A stretch of DNA of 64,000 nt from Bog-756 sp963824645 (GTDB taxonomy: Bacteria; Actinomycetota; Acidimicrobiia; Acidimicrobiales; RAAP-2). The position numbers were made by a program, and so were the translations under genes. Below, piece by piece: positions 59,173 to 64,000 of this stretch (position 1 is the stretch's first letter; every line of letters begins with the position of its first letter). The notes beneath the pieces are model-generated. The model did not search any database. It was not told the DNA's origin and saw only the letters and a program-made list of their open reading frames with translations. Location: positions 248,001-312,000 of the forward strand of contig CAWGQC010000014.1 in NCBI GenBank assembly GCA_963824645.1, written 5' to 3'.

Positions 59173-59784
59173 CTATTTGAGGAGAAAGAGGCAGGCATAG
59201 AGGCCGACCCAGACGATGTCCACGAAGTGCCAGTAGTAGCTCACGCCTTGGAAGACGGCCGTCTCCCCCGGGTCTCCCTTGGGGCCCTTGAGCCGTCCCA
59301 GCAGGAAGATCATGGCCACCAGCCCCAGTGTGACGTGGAGTCCGTGCAGCCCGGACATGATGTAGAACAGCGATCCAAAGGCGGTGTGGGTCGGGTCGGT
59401 GGCCGGATTGTGCGACAGGCTGATCCACTCGTAGAACTGATTGGCCACGAACAACGCCCCGAGGACGAAGGTGGCCATGACCATGATCTTGGCGCTACGC
59501 CGGTTGCCCTTCTCCTGATCCCAGACCGCCTTTTGCATGGTGAAACTGGACGACACCAGGATGAGCGTGAAGATGCCGGCTCGGACGGTGTCGAGGTGCG
59601 TCCCGGGTGGGGGCCAGACGGAGGCGTGTGACCGGATGGTGAAGAAGGCGGCGAACAGCGAGCTGAAGAACATCACCTCGGAGCCGAGCCAGATGATGAC
59701 TCCCACCGCCAGCATCGACGGCTTATCGGGTCGGTGGCGCTGGCCGGTAGTGAGCACCGGTTCGGTGACGAGGGCCTGAGTCAC
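59173..59784 (-). CDS. ctaE: Cytochrome c oxidase subunit III
   Basis: A 203-residue, five-helix subunit III. GVIIWLGSEVMFFSSLFAAFF, the conserved E in SEVMFF and GLHGLHVTLGLV and SYYWHFVDIVWVGLYACLFLL are family motifs. It starts with GTG 59784 and leads the ctaE-qcrC-qcrA-qcrB operon. A TAAAAA box (59796-59791 on the minus strand) only a few nt upstream suggests a leaderless transcript. Confidence 0.93.
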   Translation of the reverse strand: MTQALVTEPVLTTGQRHRPDKPSMLAVGVIIWLGSEVMFFSSLFAAFFTIRSHASVWPPPGTHLDTVRAGIFTLILVSSSFTMQKAVWDQEKGNRRSAKIMVMATFVLGALFVANQFYEWISLSHNPATDPTHTAFGSLFYIMSGLHGLHVTLGLVAMIFLLGRLKGPKGDPGETAVFQGVSYYWHFVDIVWVGLYACLFLLK

Positions 59785-60146
59785 GCCGTATTTTTAGTCG
59801 ATGGGGTGTCCGAGAGGCCAACTCATCGCGACCGTGCCCCCAACCCCGATCCGGGAAGCCCGATCTGCCCCAGAAAAGACCGGCTGGACCCAGCGGGAAT
59901 GCCCGTGGACGGGCCGGCCGGAGGCCCGAATCGGGGGCCGGAGCACCCGCCTGCGGCCTCGTAAGGCAGGCAGCTCCCGGGCATCATCGCCATGCTGGGT
60001 GGGGTGGAGGCGACCCGGAGCACCCTATCCTCGTCATTTCCTCGCGGACCCCCGGGCCAGGCCTCCACGGAGCCCACCGCCCCCGGTCCACCCCTCAGAC
60101 CGGCTCGACCGCCGCACGGGTCCTTCCACCGGAGCCGGCGCCGGCT
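59785..60146 (-). promoter_or_regulatory. Intergenic region with promoter of the ctaE-qcrCAB operon
   Basis: About 360 bp with no gene. Reading toward ctaE, TTGGCC (59821-59816) and TAAAAA (59796-59791) have a 19-bp spacer, somewhat long. With this -10 the transcript would begin at or near the GTG start. The rest is GC-rich and I see no other feature. Confidence 0.35.
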
Positions 60147-62417
60147 TCAGACTCCGGCTTCCAAAGGGGCCGGCGGAGCAGCCAGATAGACCACGCTCAA
60201 CCGCTGGGTGGGCCGGGTCAGGGCCACATACAGGGTTCGGAGGCCACGGGCCGTTTCGCCGGCGATGACCCCCGGCTCGACCACCACGACCGAGTCGAAC
60301 TCGAGCCCGTTGGCGGCATCGGCGGCCAGCAACACCAGAGGCTCGAGCAGACCCCCTCTGCCCATGTCGCGGGCGTCCACCACCGCCCGCCCGGCGGCCC
60401 CGAGTGCCTCGGCCAACGGATCCAGGATGTGCTCGGGAGCAATGATCGCCACCCGCCCGGGGGCCACCGCGGCCACTTCCTCGCCCGCCACCTGGGCGAC
60501 GAGGCGGAACAGATCGGCCTGCGTGTCTCCCTGGCGGGAGCCGGACGGGTCCCGCACGGCGATCATTCGGGGATCGATCCCGGTCCGACGAACGGGCCGG
60601 GGCGGTGTGAGCTCCGGAGCGGCCACGGCCAGTACCTTGCTGGCCACCGCCAGCACCTCGGCTGGCGTTCGGTAACTCACCGTGAGCTCCACCGTGCGGG
60701 CCGGACGACGGCGGGGCAGGTGGTCGATGATCTCCGTCCAGGAACGCGGCGCCCAGGGCGCCGTCGCCTGGGCGATGTCGCCCACCACGGTCATCGATCC
60801 GGACAGGGAACGACGGGTCAGCATCCGCAGCTGCATGGGCGAAAGGTCCTGGACCTCGTCAATGACAATGTGGCCGTACTGGCGGATGGCGTCGTCGCTG
60901 CTCCCGCTGCGAGGACCGAGGAGGTGGCGTGCCTCGTCTACCAGAGCAGCATCGGCAGACGTCCAACGGACCGCTTCGAAGGACTTTGATCGGGGTCGAT
61001 AAAGAAGCTCGAGCTCTTCGGGTGCCAGGACACCTCGGCCGGCCGCGTTGATCAACGGCCGGGCACCGAAAAGGTCGTGCAGCAACTCGTGGGGCGAAAG
61101 TCTCGGCCACATCCGATCGAACGCTTCGGTCAGTTCGGGAACCCGCCGTACCTTGCGGGAGAAGTCTTCGAAGTCGAACTCGTCCTCGGACAGGAGTGAC
61201 GGGTCCTCGTATCCCGGGAAGGCGGTAACCGAGTCGGGGACGCCGACGCCGAGTGTCTGCTGGGTATGTCGGGCGCGATCGGCCAACAGTTTGGCCACCG
61301 ACTGCTCCACCACCCGGCGTCGGGCGTTGTGGGTACCGGGCCGTCGCCGCACGGCATCGATGATCTGCCGGCTGTCCCCGACGGTGAGGCGGAGCACCAG
61401 GGCGCCGTAGGGAATGGCGACGTCGTCGGCCAGCGGACGCTGCCGGGTGCGCACGGCCCGGGCAATCATCTTGGCCATGCGTGCGTCACCCTTGAGGCGG
61501 GCCACGTCGGACGGGCCCTTTTCCCGGACTCGTATTTCGGGCACCAGTCCCGACACGGTCGAAAGAGTCACTCCTGTCTCGCCCAACGACGGCAGGACCT
61601 GTTCGATGTAGCGGAGAAAGAGGGGGTTCGGTCCGACAACCAGAACCCCCTGCCGCTCGAGGGGGAACCGGTGGGTGTAGAGCAGGTAGGCCGCTCGGTG
61701 CAGGGCTACCGCCGTCTTCCCGGTGCCCGGACCCCCCTGAACCACGAGGACTCCTGCCAGCGGTGCCCGGATGATCTCGTCTTGCTCACGCTGGATGGTG
61801 GCGACGATGTCGGTCATGCGTCCCGACCGGGCTCGGTCGAGAGCAGCCAGCAGGGCGGCCGGCCCGCCAATGGGCAGATCGCTCAAGATGAGCTCACCGC
61901 TGCCGTCTCCGTCAGAGATATGGTCCCGTTGGCCGTCGGGAGCGGTACCCGGCATCCCGAAGCGCTCGTCCTCCAGGCCCACCACCCGACGACCGTCGAG
62001 GGCCAGGTGTCGGCGAAGGACGAGCCCCAGCGGGTCGCGGCCCGTAGCCCGGTAGAAGGGTTCGGCAATCGGAGCTCGCCAGTCCACCACCAGGGGATCG
62101 TGATCGGCGCTGTGAATGGCCAGACGGCCGATGTGGAACGTCTCGGTGTCCGCCCCGTCTGCCCTGTCGCCGTTGTGGCTCTCGTTGAGACGGTCGATCC
62201 GACCGAAGGTCAGCGCCTGGTCGCCGATGTCCAACTGCTCGAGTCGGGCCATCGAGGTTCTGACGATGACATCCCTCTCCGTGCGGGACTGGAAGGTCCC
62301 GCCCCGCCCCAGGTCCAGCACGCCTTCGAGCATCGAATTGGCGTCATTCCGCATGGCGTCGAGGCGTGCGTAGGCCATATCCACGAACTCCTGCTCGCCC
62401 TGAAGCTCCGACTCCAC
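60147..62417 (-). CDS. HelD-like UvrD/Rep-family ATPase
   Basis: A 756-residue superfamily 1 ATPase resembling HelD/HelR, which removes RNA polymerase from stalled complexes and in some actinobacteria aids rifampicin resistance. The N-terminal coiled part (EQEFVDMAYARLDAMRNDANSM) and VDWRAPIAEPFYRA are HelD features; Walker A is GGPGTGKTAVALHRAAYLL, Walker B is HIVIDEVQDLSPMQL, and C-terminal motifs include YVALTRPTQRL. GTG 62417 is chosen because of a GGAGG site 5 nt upstream and because the HelD-type N-terminal helix begins there. It is divergent from hemE. Confidence 0.87.
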   Translation of the reverse strand: MESELQGEQEFVDMAYARLDAMRNDANSMLEGVLDLGRGGTFQSRTERDVIVRTSMARLEQLDIGDQALTFGRIDRLNESHNGDRADGADTETFHIGRLAIHSADHDPLVVDWRAPIAEPFYRATGRDPLGLVLRRHLALDGRRVVGLEDERFGMPGTAPDGQRDHISDGDGSGELILSDLPIGGPAALLAALDRARSGRMTDIVATIQREQDEIIRAPLAGVLVVQGGPGTGKTAVALHRAAYLLYTHRFPLERQGVLVVGPNPLFLRYIEQVLPSLGETGVTLSTVSGLVPEIRVREKGPSDVARLKGDARMAKMIARAVRTRQRPLADDVAIPYGALVLRLTVGDSRQIIDAVRRRPGTHNARRRVVEQSVAKLLADRARHTQQTLGVGVPDSVTAFPGYEDPSLLSEDEFDFEDFSRKVRRVPELTEAFDRMWPRLSPHELLHDLFGARPLINAAGRGVLAPEELELLYRPRSKSFEAVRWTSADAALVDEARHLLGPRSGSSDDAIRQYGHIVIDEVQDLSPMQLRMLTRRSLSGSMTVVGDIAQATAPWAPRSWTEIIDHLPRRRPARTVELTVSYRTPAEVLAVASKVLAVAAPELTPPRPVRRTGIDPRMIAVRDPSGSRQGDTQADLFRLVAQVAGEEVAAVAPGRVAIIAPEHILDPLAEALGAAGRAVVDARDMGRGGLLEPLVLLAADAANGLEFDSVVVVEPGVIAGETARGLRTLYVALTRPTQRLSVVYLAAPPAPLEAGV

Positions 62418-62570
62418 CCCCACCTCCGATCTGCCTCCCCCGGCAATTGGGGAGCCCTCTATTGTATTCGTCGGGCCGCACCGTCGTGTCGGCTCGTCGG
62501 GGCCGGGCAGCCACGGCACGGAAACGATTTCTCCCTCTTCTAGACTCGGGCGATGATCTCCTCCGCAGGT

Positions 62571-62647
62571 TCTGCCCCCGCCCCCGGGGGCAGAGGCGGT
62601 GGCGGTGGCGCCACAACGGGGGCGTCGGCTGTGGCGCCGGCGCCACA
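62571..62647 (+). promoter_or_regulatory. Two strong palindromes in the hemE leader
   Basis: A 9-bp perfect hairpin (TCTGCCCCC, 62571-62579; GGGGGCAGA, 62586-62594) is followed by the 18-bp perfect palindrome TGTGGCGCCGGCGCCACA (62630-62647), with a related GTGGCGCCAC (near 62605) between. The second ends 12 nt before the hemE ATG. They may form alternative RNA folds or an operator. Confidence 0.5.
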
Positions 62648-62659
62648 AAAACCGTAGGA

Positions 62660-63748
62660 ATGCCAACCCGAGGCAGCGGAGTCCCCGCAGCAGGCCGGTT
62701 CGACGAAGCTCCCTTCATCCGAGCGTGCCGGGGGCTGGACGTGGCCCATGTTCCGGTGTGGTTCATGCGCCAGGCCGGGCGATCCCTTCCCGAGTACCGC
62801 GCCGCTCGGGGTACGGGAAGCATCCTGGAGGCCATCGGTCAGCCCGAGCTGGTGGCCGATCTCACCCGGCAACCTGTCACCCGCTACGGGACCGACGCCG
62901 CCATCCTTTTCTCCGACATCGTGGTTCCGGTGGCGGCCATCGGATTCGGAGTCGATGTCGCCCCCGGCGTAGGACCGGTGGTGGCCGATCCCTTCCGGGG
63001 CAAGGAAGACCTACAGAGGGTCCGTACTTTTGAACCTCCGATCGACGCTCCCTACGTAGCCGAAGCGGTAGCCCTCCTCGCCGGCGAACTGGAGGTCCCA
63101 CTCATCGGCTTTGCCGGAGCGCCCTTCACGGTGGCCAGCTACCTCATCGAGGGAGGACCATCCCGCAACTTCGTCAGGGTCAAGGGCCTCATGCAGAGCG
63201 AGCCGGCGATCTGGCGCGACCTACTCGAACGGCTGTGCGATCTGGCCGTAGCTTCCCTCCGATCGCAGCTCGATGCCGGGGCCGCCGCTGTCCAGGTCTT
63301 CGACAGCTGGGCGGGCATACTCACGCCCCGTCACTACAACGATCTGGTGCTGCCTGTCACCACCCGGCTGTTCGCTGATCTGGCCGCATCCCATCCCGGA
63401 GTTCCGACCATCCTCTTCGGAGTCGGCACCGGTGAGCTGCTGGCTTCGATGGCCACGGCCGGCAGCAGCGTCATCGGCGTGGACTGGCGCGTCCCTCTGG
63501 ACGAGGCCCGTCGCCGCATCCGACCGGGACAGGCCGTGCAGGGCAATCTCGACCCCGCCATGTGCCTGACCACCTGGGAGGTGGCCGCCGCCGAGACGCG
63601 CCAGGTTCTGGCCCGAGCCGGCGACACCCCCGGTCACATCTTCAATTTGGGCCACGGCGTCCTTCCCGAAACTGACCCGGAGATCCTCGGCCGGGTGGTC
63701 GGGCTGGTCCATGCCGAAGGGCGGGCCGGAGTGGTCCAGCCCCGATGA
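62660..63748 (+). CDS. hemE: Uroporphyrinogen decarboxylase
   Basis: A 362-residue haem-biosynthesis enzyme that converts uroporphyrinogen III to coproporphyrinogen III. VWFMRQAGRSLPEYRAAR contains the substrate-binding Arg residues, ILFSDIVVP the catalytic Asp, and IGFAGAPFTVASYLIEGG and FNLGHGVLPETDPE are further signatures. Haem is needed by the adjacent cytochrome operons. The stop overlaps the hemH start (ATGA). The ribosome site is poor (GTAGGA touching the ATG). Confidence 0.95.
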   Translation: MPTRGSGVPAAGRFDEAPFIRACRGLDVAHVPVWFMRQAGRSLPEYRAARGTGSILEAIGQPELVADLTRQPVTRYGTDAAILFSDIVVPVAAIGFGVDVAPGVGPVVADPFRGKEDLQRVRTFEPPIDAPYVAEAVALLAGELEVPLIGFAGAPFTVASYLIEGGPSRNFVRVKGLMQSEPAIWRDLLERLCDLAVASLRSQLDAGAAAVQVFDSWAGILTPRHYNDLVLPVTTRLFADLAASHPGVPTILFGVGTGELLASMATAGSSVIGVDWRVPLDEARRRIRPGQAVQGNLDPAMCLTTWEVAAAETRQVLARAGDTPGHIFNLGHGVLPETDPEILGRVVGLVHAEGRAGVVQPR

Positions 63749-64000
63749 GTACCGGCATCTCCCCTCCCGTCGGCGTCCTGGTCATGGCCCACGGGACGCC
63801 CGCGTCGCCGGACGGCATCGCATCGTTTTACACCGCCATCCGACGGGGGCGTCCGCCGCCTCCGGAGCTGCTGGACGAGCTGGTGGGTCGGTACCAGGCC
63901 ATCGGAGGGACCTCACCGCTGACCGAGCGGACGAAGGCCCAGGTCGACGGCCTGTCCACCGCTCTGGAGGCCGCCGTCCCCGGTCGCTACACCGTGGCCT
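63745..64000 (+). CDS. hemH: Ferrochelatase family, N-terminal part (cut by window edge)
   Basis: The first 85 residues of a ferrochelatase, which inserts iron into the porphyrin (in actinobacteria, into coproporphyrin). The start reads M-S-T-G-I-S-P-P-V-G-V-L-V-M-A-H-G-T-P, followed by SPDGIASFYTAIRRGRPPP, LLDELVGRYQAIGGTSPL and TKAQVDGL, standard N-terminal blocks. ATG 63745 overlaps the hemE stop by 4 nt. The catalytic His lies beyond the edge, so function is inferred. Confidence 0.88.
   Translation, partial: MSTGISPPVGVLVMAHGTPASPDGIASFYTAIRRGRPPPPELLDELVGRYQAIGGTSPLTERTKAQVDGLSTALEAAVPGRYTVA

Overview
The window is high-GC actinobacterial DNA. It is probably from an uncultured member of the Acidimicrobiia or a close relative. 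This rests on gene content: a QcrCAB/CtaCDEF respiratory set with the actinobacterial subunit CtaF, a KstR-like TetR regulator, an F420-type luciferase-like oxidoreductase, many acyl-CoA dehydrogenase, SDR and thiolase genes, a DUF222-HNH (13E12-type) gene, and two secreted proteins built from the GYWLVASDGGIFAFGDA-type repeat that I associate with this class. No rRNA or tRNA gene was seen, so the placement is an inference.

Positions 1-9.9 kb hold a nitronate monooxygenase fragment, an SDR, a ketoacyl synthase, a large PAS-GGDEF-EAL protein, a thiolase on the minus strand and a first pair of acyl-CoA dehydrogenase subunits. From 9.9 to 15.5 kb come a secreted repeat/CHAP hydrolase, an SGNH-fold protein that has lost its serine, an SDR and the DUF222-HNH gene. 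From 15.6 to 25.9 kb there is a catabolic stretch (two amidohydrolases, a second acyl-CoA dehydrogenase pair, an F420 enzyme and an aldehyde dehydrogenase). Three of these genes are preceded by the same 15-bp palindrome, CTGACG-N3-CGTCAG, which suggests a small local regulon. Two Ser/Thr-rich membrane proteins and an MscS channel lie inside this stretch.

From 26 to 37 kb there is a CAP-domain repeat lipoprotein, a cyclase-family hydrolase, two divergent TetR regulators, an ABC exporter, an MFS exporter, a DUF5522 protein and a large sulfatase. From 37.4 to 40.9 kb two adjacent secreted low-complexity proteins stand out. One has about 40 copies of a SAVTPVV heptad. The other is Gly/Asn/Ser-rich and carries a 276-bp internal duplication that is nearly identical at the DNA level. 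From 41 to 50 kb there is mixed metabolism (a second nitronate monooxygenase, a GH1 glycosidase, a thiolase-like protein with an enoyl-CoA hydratase, TatA, an alkylsulfatase-like MBL enzyme).

From 50.3 to 59.8 kb the aerobic respiratory chain is split into two convergent operons, ctaC-ctaD-ctaF (+) and ctaE-qcrC-qcrA-qcrB (-), with three small genes between them. A HelD-like RNA polymerase-remodelling ATPase follows, and divergent to it hemE and the start of hemH, which is cut by the window edge. Together the genes describe an aerobic heterotroph oxidising fatty-acid-like or steroid-like substrates through a bc1-aa3 chain, with an unusual set of repeat-rich exported proteins.
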